Positions 1 through 5,482 of a stretch of 5,971 nucleotides of DNA are shown here, one piece after another (position 1 is the stretch's first letter; each line of letters opens with the position of its first letter). Both the position numbers and the translations under genes were made by a program. This DNA comes from an uncultured Acidiphilium sp. (GTDB lineage: Bacteria; Bacillota; Clostridia; Christensenellales; Borkfalkiaceae). Below the pieces are notes generated by a model. It worked only from the letters and a program-made list of their open reading frames with translations, did not search any database and was not told where the DNA came from. The stretch lies in assembly GCA_902495325.1 (NCBI GenBank), contig CABUWK010000064.1, positions 1 to 5,971 of the forward strand, read 5' to 3'.

Positions 1-87
1 GTACAAAACTGGGCTATGGTCAGAAACCAGCTTGCCGTCAATTCCAAGTTCCAAAGCCTAATGCAAAAGTATGAAAATTTAATCTAA
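1..87 (+). CDS. 3' end of an unidentified gene (partial)
   Basis: Frame 1 is open from the left edge to TAA at 85-87 and encodes 28 residues beginning VQNWAMVRNQ and ending QKYENLI. The composition (mixed aromatic, basic and polar residues) looks like the tail of a real protein rather than random translation, but the fragment is too short to assign a family. It is AT-richer than the genes to its right and lies tail to tail with the nadE-fur operon. No T-rich hairpin follows on the plus strand: the hairpin at 239-265 has its T-tract on the other strand. A chance open frame of this length cannot be excluded. Confidence 0.35.
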   Translation, partial: VQNWAMVRNQLAVNSKFQSLMQKYENLI

Positions 88-230
88 CAAAAAACTTACA
101 CACTTTTCTTGACATTCCCTTAAAATCCCTGAATCCCTGAAATGTTATATTGTGAAATTATATATTCCACACCCCAACATTTGACATAGAGCCTTTTTTA
201 TCGCGTTTTCTGAAGCTTATTCTTTTACAC
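88..230. other. AT-rich intergenic stretch with no recognised feature
   Basis: This stretch lies between the partial gene at the left edge and the terminator of the minus-strand operon. It contains two TTGACA hexamers (109-114 and 181-186), but neither has a reasonable -10 box at 16-18 bases. No open frame of note, no strong inverted repeat and no RNA gene was seen. Confidence 0.5.
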
Positions 231-265
231 AACGAAAAGAAGCCGCACATTTTCCGTGCGGCTTC
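231..265 (-). terminator. Rho-independent terminator of the nadE-fur operon
   Basis: A perfect 10-bp stem (239-248 pairing with 256-265, arm GAAGCCGCAC) closes a 7-base loop. Read on the minus strand, the stem is followed by TTTTCGTT (238 down to 231) and more T-rich sequence. The plus-strand side has no T-tract, so it acts on leftward transcripts. It lies 115 bases past the fur stop codon. Confidence 0.85.
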
Positions 266-291
266 CCGATATTTCCGGTTTCAGAATGAAA

Positions 292-311
292 TTTTCATAT
301 TCGTATGAAAA
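292..311 (-). other. Tetraloop hairpin in the 3' UTR of fur
   Basis: TTTTCATA (292-299) and TATGAAAA (304-311) form a perfect 8-bp stem around TTCG on the plus strand, which reads CGAA on the transcribed minus strand. It lies between the fur stop codon and the terminator, in a 115-base stretch without a convincing reading frame. It could be an mRNA-stabilising or processing hairpin. A protein-binding palindrome is the alternative. No role is demonstrated. Confidence 0.4.
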
Positions 312-380
312 CACCCGTCTCCGGTCATTGATCACGATCCGCGATTTTCCGCTTCTCAGAAAACAGCTCCCTTCCGGAAA

Positions 381-773
381 TCACTTTCCGTCCGCCGGGG
401 AAAGGCTGCTTCCCGTTTCTTTTTTGCAATCTTCGCACACCGTGTAAAGGGTCAGGCGGTACCCCGTGACCGGTCTTTTTGCAAGGCGGGAAAAATAATC
501 CGTAAGGTCTTCCGATCCGAGATCGAATACCCTGCCGCACTTTTCGCAGATCACGTGTTCGTGGCGGCGGCTCGTTTTGTCGTACCGCGCGGGAGCGCAC
601 GGAATTTCGATTTTTCCGATCTCTCCGTCACGCTCCATAATGGACAGGTTCCGGTATACCGTTCCCTTCGCGATGCTCGGCATCCTTTTTTTTGCTTCGG
701 CGTAAATTTCTTCCGCCGTCGGATGCCCCGCGGAATCGATGATCTGCCTGATGATCTGTCTTTGTTTCGTCAT
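381..773 (-). CDS. perR: Fur-family metalloregulator, PerR-like
   Basis: This 130-residue protein is a metal-dependent DNA-binding repressor of the Fur superfamily. The winged helix has HPTAEEIY (17-24) and the recognition segment GTVYRNL (37-43). The dimerisation domain has RYD (63-65), HEH (71-73), CEKCG (76-80), VFD (82-84) and CEDC (113-116). Cys76, 79, 113 and 116 match the structural zinc site. His17, Asp65, His71, His73 and Asp84 align with the five regulatory-site ligands of Bacillus PerR (H37, D85, H91, H93, D104). The Asp at the last position, rather than Glu, favours a peroxide-sensing PerR type over Fur; that is inference. It begins about 20 residues later than Bacillus PerR, so the first helix is short or absent. 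The in-frame nadE stop lies only 21 bases upstream, so ATG 773 is the only reasonable start; it has a GAGGAAGGA ribosome site. Co-transcription with nadE is likely. No obvious PerR box was seen in the operon promoter. Confidence 0.9.
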   Translation of the reverse strand: MTKQRQIIRQIIDSAGHPTAEEIYAEAKKRMPSIAKGTVYRNLSIMERDGEIGKIEIPCAPARYDKTSRRHEHVICEKCGRVFDLGSEDLTDYFSRLAKRPVTGYRLTLYTVCEDCKKETGSSLSPADGK

Positions 774-794
774 AATTCCTTCCTCGCGCGCCCC

Positions 795-2960
795 TTACTG
801 CACACGCTTCCGTTTGCTCTTACCCGCAGCCGCGTCGAGATCTTCGAGCCAAGCCGAAACGGAACAATCGGACGGCATGCGCCAGTCGCCCCGCGGAGAA
901 AGGGAAACGCTGCCCACCTTCACGCCGTCCGGCAGGCAGGAACGTTTGAACTGCTGTGCGAAAAACCGCCGTAAAAATACTTTCAGCCATTTGTAAACGG
1001 TTTCTTCGTCAAAATCGTCATGGAAGGTTTCGACGGCTATTTTATAAATTTTTGCGGGAGAGAACCCCATGCGGACGAAATAATAGAGATAGAAGTCGTG
1101 AAGAACATACGGTCCGACCAGTTCTTCCGTTTTCTGCGAAATCTCGCCGTTGCCGTCCGCGGGGATGAGTTCCGGGCTGACGGGAGTATCGAGGATATCC
1201 TTCAGCACGGCGGAAAGCTTGCCTTTTCCCTTGCCCGCAACATGTCCGATCAGATACCGCACGAGCGTTTTCGGAACGGAGCCGTTCACGCCGTACATGG
1301 ACATGTGATCCCCGTTATACGTCGCCCAGCCGAGAGCGAGCTCGCTTAAATCGCCCGTACCGACCACAAGACCGCCCGTTTTGTTGGCGATATCCATCAG
1401 CACCTGCGTGCGCTCTCTCGCCTGTGCGTTTTCGTAAGTCACGTCCGTCTTTTTCTCGCTTTGTCCGATGTCTTTGAAATGGCTTAAAACAGTCGCTTTG
1501 ATATCGATCTCTTTCAGCGTTACGCCGAGTTTCTCTGCCAGAAGCACGGAGTTGTTTTTCGTTCTGTCCGTCGTGCCGAAACAGGGCATCGTAACGGCGA
1601 TCACGTCGGAAGAAGGTCTCCCCGCCGCCTTCGCCGCGCGGCAGGCGACCAGAAGAGCAAGCGTGCTGTCAAGCCCGCCCGACACGCCCACGACAAGCGT
1701 TTTCGCGCGCGTGTGCTCCAGCCTTCTCCTCAAGCCTTCCGCCTGAAGGGTCAGGATCAGCTCCGCACGTTCGCCGAGCTCTCTTTCGTCCTGCGGGACG
1801 AAGGGGTATTTGTCGAACCGTCTCGTGAATCTGTCTTCGGGGATATACAGGGCGAAAGGAATCGCGCGATAAACGGCAGGAGCCCCTTCGTCGTAATTGG
1901 CAAGTTTGGAACGCTCGTACGCAAGGAATTTCACGTCGATCTCGCCGACGGCTTCTTTCCCGGAAAACAATTCCGTTTCCGCGAGGATTTTACCGTTTTC
2001 GGCAATTAAGTTATGCCCCGAAAATACGAGATCGGTGGAAGACTCGCCCCCGCAGGCGTCGCTGTAGACGTACCCGCAGATGTTTTTTGCCGACTGCATG
2101 GAAACGAGATTTCTGCGGTACTGCGCTTTGCCCACGATCTCGTCGCTTGCGGAAAGGTTTAAAATAACGGTCGCCCCCGCCGCGCGGAGAGAAGAAGAGG
2201 GGCTTTCCGCCACCCAGAGGTCTTCACAGATCTCGATGCCGATCACAAGTTCTTTCAGATAGGTATCGCGGAAGAGAAGATCCGTGCCGAACGGTCTTTC
2301 CTTGCCGGCGAAAAACACGGTGCCCGTCGTACCCCTTCCGCCGGAAAACTGCCGTTTTTCGTAAAACTCGTTATAATTGGGCAGAAAGGTTTTCGGAACG
2401 ATGCCGAGGATCTCTCCGCGGAAAATCGCAAGGGCGCAATTGTACAATTTCGCGTTCCTTCTTACGGGGCAGCCGATCGTGAAAAATACGTCGAATTTCG
2501 CCGTCGCCTTCGCGATATCGCCCGCCGTTCTTTCGCAGTTCTCTAAAAGGGCGTCCTGATAAAACAAATCGCCAAGGGTATAGCCGCTTAAACAAAGTTC
2601 GGGGAAAACGGCGACTTTTATCCCTTTCCGCGCCGCGTCGGCAACCAGAGAAACGATCTCTTCCGCACGGGAATATACATCGCCGAGCTTGGCGGAAGTC
2701 GTATACGCCCCGCACCTCACGAACCCGAGAGCAGAAGAATCTTCCTTTTTTCTTTCCGGCTTTTCCGTCACCACGTCCGAAAGGCGCATGCCCATCGCCT
2801 CGCACAGCTTCGTGAGCGTTTCCGTCTTGATGCTCTTCGTGGAAGACGCGAGGATCTTGTTCAGCGTACCGACGGGAATCCCGCTTCTCGCGGATAATTC
2901 TTTCGTCGTCATGCCGGACTGTTTTTTCATCATGCGAAACCGTTTGATATCGTCGTTCAT
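795..2960 (-). CDS. nadE: HTH-fused glutamine-dependent NAD+ synthetase
   Basis: This 721-residue cytosolic enzyme makes NAD+ from nicotinic acid adenine dinucleotide, ATP and glutamine, the last step of NAD biosynthesis. Residues about 1-65 form an XRE-type helix-turn-helix (core MTTKELSARSGIPVGTLNKI, 17-36), followed by a charged linker (66-75). The nitrilase-type glutaminase domain starts near LGFVR (78) and shows the Glu-Lys-Cys triad: E121 in FPELCLSGY, K190 in VPKTFLPNYNEFY and C245 in IEICEDLW. The synthetase domain has the ATP-pyrophosphatase P-loop SGGLDST (427-433) and the motif GTGDLSELALGWATYNGDH (534-552). The tail is basic (KSKRKR, 714-719). Glutaminase-type NadE proteins of this class usually lack the HTH and are about 640 residues, so this one is longer by roughly that domain. 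The frame stays open upstream to 3188, but ATG 2960 is chosen because it has a ribosome site and a promoter just upstream, and the further upstream translation is low-complexity. It is first in an operon with the Fur-family gene. NAD synthetase identity is near certain; regulatory activity of the HTH is inferred. Confidence 0.95.
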   Translation of the reverse strand: MNDDIKRFRMMKKQSGMTTKELSARSGIPVGTLNKILASSTKSIKTETLTKLCEAMGMRLSDVVTEKPERKKEDSSALGFVRCGAYTTSAKLGDVYSRAEEIVSLVADAARKGIKVAVFPELCLSGYTLGDLFYQDALLENCERTAGDIAKATAKFDVFFTIGCPVRRNAKLYNCALAIFRGEILGIVPKTFLPNYNEFYEKRQFSGGRGTTGTVFFAGKERPFGTDLLFRDTYLKELVIGIEICEDLWVAESPSSSLRAAGATVILNLSASDEIVGKAQYRRNLVSMQSAKNICGYVYSDACGGESSTDLVFSGHNLIAENGKILAETELFSGKEAVGEIDVKFLAYERSKLANYDEGAPAVYRAIPFALYIPEDRFTRRFDKYPFVPQDERELGERAELILTLQAEGLRRRLEHTRAKTLVVGVSGGLDSTLALLVACRAAKAAGRPSSDVIAVTMPCFGTTDRTKNNSVLLAEKLGVTLKEIDIKATVLSHFKDIGQSEKKTDVTYENAQARERTQVLMDIANKTGGLVVGTGDLSELALGWATYNGDHMSMYGVNGSVPKTLVRYLIGHVAGKGKGKLSAVLKDILDTPVSPELIPADGNGEISQKTEELVGPYVLHDFYLYYFVRMGFSPAKIYKIAVETFHDDFDEETVYKWLKVFLRRFFAQQFKRSCLPDGVKVGSVSLSPRGDWRMPSDCSVSAWLEDLDAAAGKSKRKRVQ

Positions 2961-2964
2961 CGTT

Positions 2965-2973
2965 ACACCTTTT
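2965..2973 (-). promoter_or_regulatory. Ribosome binding site fixing the nadE start
   Basis: On the minus strand AAAAGGTGT sits 4 bases before ATG 2960, placing AAGGTG (one mismatch to AAGGAG) 5 bases from the start. This supports the start that includes the HTH domain and argues against the longer open frame reaching 3188. Confidence 0.7.
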
Positions 2974-2981
2974 CCATTTTT

Positions 2982-3009
2982 CTTTTTATCTATTTTACCA
3001 CTTTTTATC
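2982..3009 (-). repeat. Direct repeat GATAAAAAG flanking the nadE -10 box
   Basis: The minus strand carries two exact copies of GATAAAAAG (3009-3001 and 2990-2982), 19 bases apart centre to centre, or roughly two helical turns. One lies in the promoter spacer and the other just after the -10 box at the expected transcription start. The position suggests regulator half-sites, though the AT-rich composition makes chance recurrence possible. Confidence 0.4.
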
Positions 3010-3020
3010 AGTTTTGTAAA
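2992..3020 (-). promoter_or_regulatory. Sigma-A-type promoter of the nadE-fur operon
   Basis: On the minus strand TTTACA (3020-3015) is followed by a 17-base spacer and TAAAAT (2997-2992). A TG one base before the -10 box gives an extended -10. Both hexamers match consensus at 5 of 6 positions. Transcription would start near 2985, giving a 5' UTR of about 25 bases, so the mRNA begins within the HTH-NadE frame and cannot encode the longer upstream extension. Confidence 0.75.
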
Positions 3021-3027
3021 GCAAAAC
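3011..3027. promoter_or_regulatory. Candidate operator: inverted repeat over the nadE -35 box
   Basis: GTTTTG (3011-3016) and CAAAAC (3022-3027) form a perfect 6-bp inverted repeat with a 5-base centre, 17 bases in all. It covers the -35 hexamer (3015-3020). Size and symmetry suit a dimeric HTH repressor. No partner protein is proven; the HTH of the adjacent nadE product is one candidate. Confidence 0.45.
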
Positions 3028-3140
3028 GAAAAGGGAAAAAGAAAGGGGAAACAAATCGGCGGAAAGACACGCCGGACTTGACCTTTTGCCGGCTGTAAAA
3101 TGCGCATCAGAAAAGCATTCCTTCTCTTTTGCGAAAAAGA

Positions 3141-3169
3141 TTGACAACGCCGTGAAAAAGAAGTAAAAT
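3141..3169 (+). promoter_or_regulatory. Consensus sigma-A-type promoter, distal to the aminopeptidase
   Basis: TTGACA (3141-3146, perfect) is followed by a 17-base spacer and TAAAAT (3164-3169, 5 of 6). The expected transcription start is about 3174-3178, around 208 bases before the aminopeptidase ATG. It points away from the nadE promoter, so the intergenic region is a divergent promoter region with a long leader on the right side. Confidence 0.75.
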
Positions 3170-3172
3170 AAT

Positions 3173-3266
3173 AGCGCAGGCCCGGCATTCGCCGTCACGG
3201 ATCATTTTTACGGCGAAAAATCGGTTTGCGATCACAAATGCCAAGCCCGTGCTTAAACGTTGCGCT
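3173..3266 (+). promoter_or_regulatory. Possible structured leader RNA upstream of the aminopeptidase
   Basis: Directly downstream of the distal promoter, hand folding finds nested pairings: AGCGCA (3173-3178) with TGCGCT (3261-3266), GGC (3179-3181) with GCC (3245-3247), and GGCATT (3184-3189) with AATGCC (3237-3242). Enclosed are two hairpins, CGCCGT (3190-3195) with ACGGCG (3210-3215) and ATCG (3220-3223) with CGAT (3229-3232), giving a three-way junction. The loop bases CACGG (3196-3200) could also pair with CCGTG at 3247-3251 or 3278-3282. The outermost stem may be partly outside the transcript, depending on the start site. No known riboswitch family was recognised, and a competing hairpin (CGGC 3183-3186 with GCCG 3191-3194) exists. 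Confidence 0.3.
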
Positions 3267-3296
3267 GCATATTTCCCCCGTGCCGCCGAAAATGCG

Positions 3297-3358
3297 AAAA
3301 CGGCAAAAAACGGCTTAAAATGGAGAAAAACGGCGCAAAACCGTTGACAAAAAAAAAA
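3297..3358. promoter_or_regulatory. Phased A-tracts (likely curved DNA) before the aminopeptidase
   Basis: Runs of four or more A begin at 3297, 3305, 3317, 3326, 3337 and 3349, close to one per helical turn. Three exact copies of AAAACGGC occur at 3297-3304, 3307-3314 and 3327-3334, spaced by 10 and 20 bases. Helically phased A-tracts are known to bend DNA and, next to a promoter, can help RNA polymerase or nucleoid proteins bind. The functional role here is inference. Confidence 0.5.
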
Positions 3359-3367
3359 TGATAGAAT
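3359..3367 (+). promoter_or_regulatory. Possible proximal extended -10 promoter of the aminopeptidase
   Basis: TGATAGAAT fits an extended -10 (TG, one base, then TAGAAT with 5 of 6). A perfect TTGACA at 3344-3349 lies only 12 bases upstream, too close to act as a normal -35 for it; a 17-base spacer from that hexamer instead reaches a weak TTTAAC at 3367-3372. Transcription from here would give a leader of about 10 bases, too short to include the upstream RNA structure. Confidence 0.35.
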
Positions 3368-3383
3368 TTAACGGAAAAAAACT

Positions 3384-4442
3384 ATGAGCGACAACAATTC
3401 GAAGAAGATCGACTTCACGCCGTATATCCCGTATTACACGGAAACGTTCGGCAAAATCGTATACACCCCGAGCCCCAGCGGCTATTACACGGAGATCATG
3501 CCCCTTTTAAAAGAACTGGCGGAAAGCGTCGGCGCGGAATTTTTCCGCACGAAAAAAGGCTGCGCCGTTCTCACCGTAAAAGGCAAATCGGAAGAAACCC
3601 TCGGTCTGTGCGCCCATGCCGATACGCTCGGTGCCATGGTCCGCGGGATCGGCACGAACGGAGCGCTCACCTTTACAAAAGTCGGCGGTCCTCTCCTTCC
3701 CACGCTGGACGGCGAATACTGCACGATCATCACCCGCGAAGGGAAAAAATATACTGGCACTTTTCTTTCCGTAAGCCCGGCGGCGCACGTCAGCCGCGAC
3801 AGCGCGACGAAAGAACGCACGGAAGAAACCATGTACGTCCGCCTCGACGAAAACGTAAAAACCCCTGCGGACGTCCGCGCGCTCGGCATCGAAAGCGGCG
3901 ATTACATCGTGTACGATCCGAAATACGTCTTCACGGAAAGCGGTTTTATCAAATCCCGCTTTATCGATGACAAAGCGAGCGTCGCCGCGTTTTTCACCGT
4001 GATGAAATATCTTCACGACAACCGGATCGTTCCGGAAAAGACGATAAAATTCGTCATCACCATGTATGAAGAAGTCGGGCACGGCGCGAGCTATGTTCCC
4101 GAAGGGCTTGTTTCCATGCTCGGTGTGGACATGGGCTGTATCGGAAGCGATCTCAACTGCACCGAACACGACGTTTCGATCTGCGCGAAAGACAGCCACG
4201 GTCCTTACGATTACGACCTGACTTCCCGCCTGATCTCCATGGCGAAAGAAAACAAACTTTCCTATGCGGTGGACATCTACCCCTTCTACGGATCGGACGT
4301 AGACGCCATGTGGTCCGCCGGATACGACGTTCCCGGCGCGCTGATCGGCACGGGGGTGCATGCGTCCCACGGAATGGAGCGCACGCATATCGACGGGGTG
4401 CTCAACACCCTTTCGCTTATCGCCCTTTATCTCGGGCTTTAA
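3384..4442 (+). CDS. M42-family metallo-aminopeptidase
   Basis: This 352-residue cytosolic enzyme belongs to peptidase family M42 (glutamyl aminopeptidase / TET type, also annotated as cellulase M or FrvX). These are dinuclear metal exopeptidases that trim N-terminal residues from peptides, usually as large oligomers. SPSG (30-33) is the usual N-terminal family motif. Expected active-site residues are visible: H78 and D80 in CAHADTLG, D195 in RFIDDKAS (bridging metal ligand), E229 (general base) and E230 (ligand) in MYEEVGHG, D249 in GVDMGC, and H329 in ASHGMERTH. Length is normal for the family. ATG 3384 is the first start after an in-frame TAG, but its ribosome site is weak (GGA followed by an A-run). 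Two possible promoters lie upstream. No strong terminator follows, so read-through into the gene at 4527 is likely. Substrate preference cannot be read from the sequence, and the annotation endoglucanase sometimes given to this family is not supported. Confidence 0.93.
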   Translation: MSDNNSKKIDFTPYIPYYTETFGKIVYTPSPSGYYTEIMPLLKELAESVGAEFFRTKKGCAVLTVKGKSEETLGLCAHADTLGAMVRGIGTNGALTFTKVGGPLLPTLDGEYCTIITREGKKYTGTFLSVSPAAHVSRDSATKERTEETMYVRLDENVKTPADVRALGIESGDYIVYDPKYVFTESGFIKSRFIDDKASVAAFFTVMKYLHDNRIVPEKTIKFVITMYEEVGHGASYVPEGLVSMLGVDMGCIGSDLNCTEHDVSICAKDSHGPYDYDLTSRLISMAKENKLSYAVDIYPFYGSDVDAMWSAGYDVPGALIGTGVHASHGMERTHIDGVLNTLSLIALYLGL

Positions 4443-4454
4443 CCGGAATTCCGG
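4443..4454. repeat. 12-base perfect palindrome after the aminopeptidase stop
   Basis: CCGGAATTCCGG starts immediately after the TAA. It is fully self-complementary with no unpaired centre, so it is a poor hairpin, and no T-tract follows. It is more likely a protein site, part of a repeat, or chance than a terminator. Confidence 0.4.
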
Positions 4455-4505
4455 ATCTTCCCGTCGGATCAAACCAGTGAAAAAACGGCTTTTATCGACT
4501 TATAG
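4451..4505 (+). repeat. Intergenic motif pair, left copy
   Basis: CCGGATCTTCCCGTCGGATC (4451-4470) resembles CCGGCATCTTCCGCCGGATC at 5483-5502, differing by small indels and a substitution. ATCGACTTATAG (4494-4505) recurs exactly at 5572-5583. The two motifs occur in the same order after each of the two plus-strand genes. ATCGACTTATAG here lies within a weak hairpin (CGGCT 4486-4490 with AGCCG 4504-4508) just before the next ribosome site. Confidence 0.4.
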
Positions 4506-4514
4506 CCGCAAAAA

Positions 4515-4520
4515 AAGGAG
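4515..4520 (+). promoter_or_regulatory. Strong ribosome binding site of the membrane-protein gene
   Basis: AAGGAG sits 6 bases before ATG 4527, an ideal site that fixes this start. It is much stronger than the site of the aminopeptidase upstream. Confidence 0.85.
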
Positions 4521-4526
4521 AATATA

Positions 4527-5471
4527 ATGTACAAAAAAGCAAGAGTCGCCCTGACGGAGCGCGGTATGACCGTAAAAGGAAATTCCGCTTACGGCATCGT
4601 ACAAGGCTACGAAACAAACGCACTTTTCGATCCCTACAACAGTTCCTGCAATCGCGACGGTTTCTTTAAAACGCACATTTCGTTTTATGCCGGCAACGAA
4701 GAAAAAACCGCGATTTTAAACAAGCTGAAAGATCTGAACGAAAAACGCTTCGTCTGCACCGCCACCCCGTACGGGATCCTTTTCTCCCTCAGCGACGTTA
4801 CGATCTTTTCCTTCCTGAAACGCCTCGGCAATGTGATGGACAAAGTTTTCGAAGTGATCGTCGCAAGCGGCGCGAAAGGCTACGGCTATTGCCCGATCTG
4901 CGGAAAAGAGATCGGAACGGAAGACAGACTGAAGCACAATGTGGACGGGTTCATCCTTTCGATCGACGATGAATGCCTCGTGAAGATCAACAACCTTATT
5001 TCGGAAGAAAATGAAAATTTCGAAAGTTTGCCGAACAATTATCACAAAGGGATCCCCGGTGCGCTGATCGGCGGGATCGTCGGCGGATTCGTTGCATTTC
5101 TCATTGCGCAAATCGGTTACATATCCGCAATTTCTTCCGTCGTTGCCGTTTTACTCGGTGCTTTCCTCTATCAGAAATTCGGCGGTAAACCGACGAAGGG
5201 AATGATTGCGATCGTTGCGGGCGTAACCATTGCCTGCATGATCGCTTCCGAACTGATCATCTACATCGCCGCCGCGGGAGTAGCCGCAAAAGAGTCAGGC
5301 GTTGCGATGAGCGGTTTCGAAGCGCTTGTTTATCTGATGCGCGAAAGCAAAAAATTTGCTACCGGCTTCTATATCGATCTTCTCCTTACCGTTGTTTTCG
5401 CCGCGCTCGGTATCGGCATTGAAATCGGCTATCTCAACCGCAAGATCAAACGGCAGAAAAATATTCGCTGA
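4527..5471 (+). CDS. Unrecognised membrane protein with CPxCG knuckle and four helices
   Basis: This 314-residue protein was not assigned to a family. Residues 1-170 are soluble and mixed in character. Within them, YCPICGKE (121-128) is a CPxCG zinc-knuckle half-site; H137 and C150 could complete a metal site, but no second CxxC pair is present. The C-terminal half has four hydrophobic segments, roughly 176-196, 199-215, 226-251 and 282-303, ending in a basic tail (NRKIKRQKNIR) expected to be cytosolic. The first segment carries a glycine zipper (G178, G182, G186), a helix-packing motif. There is no signal peptide, so the N-terminal domain should be cytosolic, with the even number of helices returning the tail to the same side. 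The AAGGAG site fixes the start. The gene lies 84 bases after the aminopeptidase with no strong promoter of its own seen, so co-transcription is likely; a functional link is only suggested by position. Codon use resembles the neighbours. Confidence 0.85.
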   Translation: MYKKARVALTERGMTVKGNSAYGIVQGYETNALFDPYNSSCNRDGFFKTHISFYAGNEEKTAILNKLKDLNEKRFVCTATPYGILFSLSDVTIFSFLKRLGNVMDKVFEVIVASGAKGYGYCPICGKEIGTEDRLKHNVDGFILSIDDECLVKINNLISEENENFESLPNNYHKGIPGALIGGIVGGFVAFLIAQIGYISAISSVVAVLLGAFLYQKFGGKPTKGMIAIVAGVTIACMIASELIIYIAAAGVAAKESGVAMSGFEALVYLMRESKKFATGFYIDLLLTVVFAALGIGIEIGYLNRKIKRQKNIR

Positions 5472-5482
5472 TCGTCCGGAAC

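Noticed and set aside
109..186. TTGACA hexamers at 109 and 181 as promoters
   Set aside because: Neither has an acceptable -10 box at 16-18 bases and no gene follows on the plus strand.
239..328. Small GTG-started minus-strand frame after fur
   Set aside because: It continues through the operon terminator hairpin and lacks a ribosome site.
3078..3101. TTGACC and TAAAAT as another plus-strand promoter
   Set aside because: The spacer is only 12 bases and there is no extended -10; the consensus promoter at 3141-3169 is far better.
2961..3188. Extending the nadE frame upstream to an ATG at 3188 (76 extra residues)
   Set aside because: The extension is Phe/Lys-rich translation of AT-rich promoter DNA, overlaps the nadE promoter and the divergent promoter, and ATG 2960 has its own ribosome site.
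3238..3318. Possible 26-codon leader peptide (start ATG 3238) before the aminopeptidase
   Set aside because: It has no ribosome binding site, no run of regulatory codons, and overlaps the A-tract region; more likely a chance frame.
3507..4472. Minus-strand open frame of 321 codons opposite the aminopeptidase
   Set aside because: It is the antisense shadow of a well-supported M42 gene, caused by its codon bias; its product is an Arg/Asp/Phe/Val-rich translation with no family motif.
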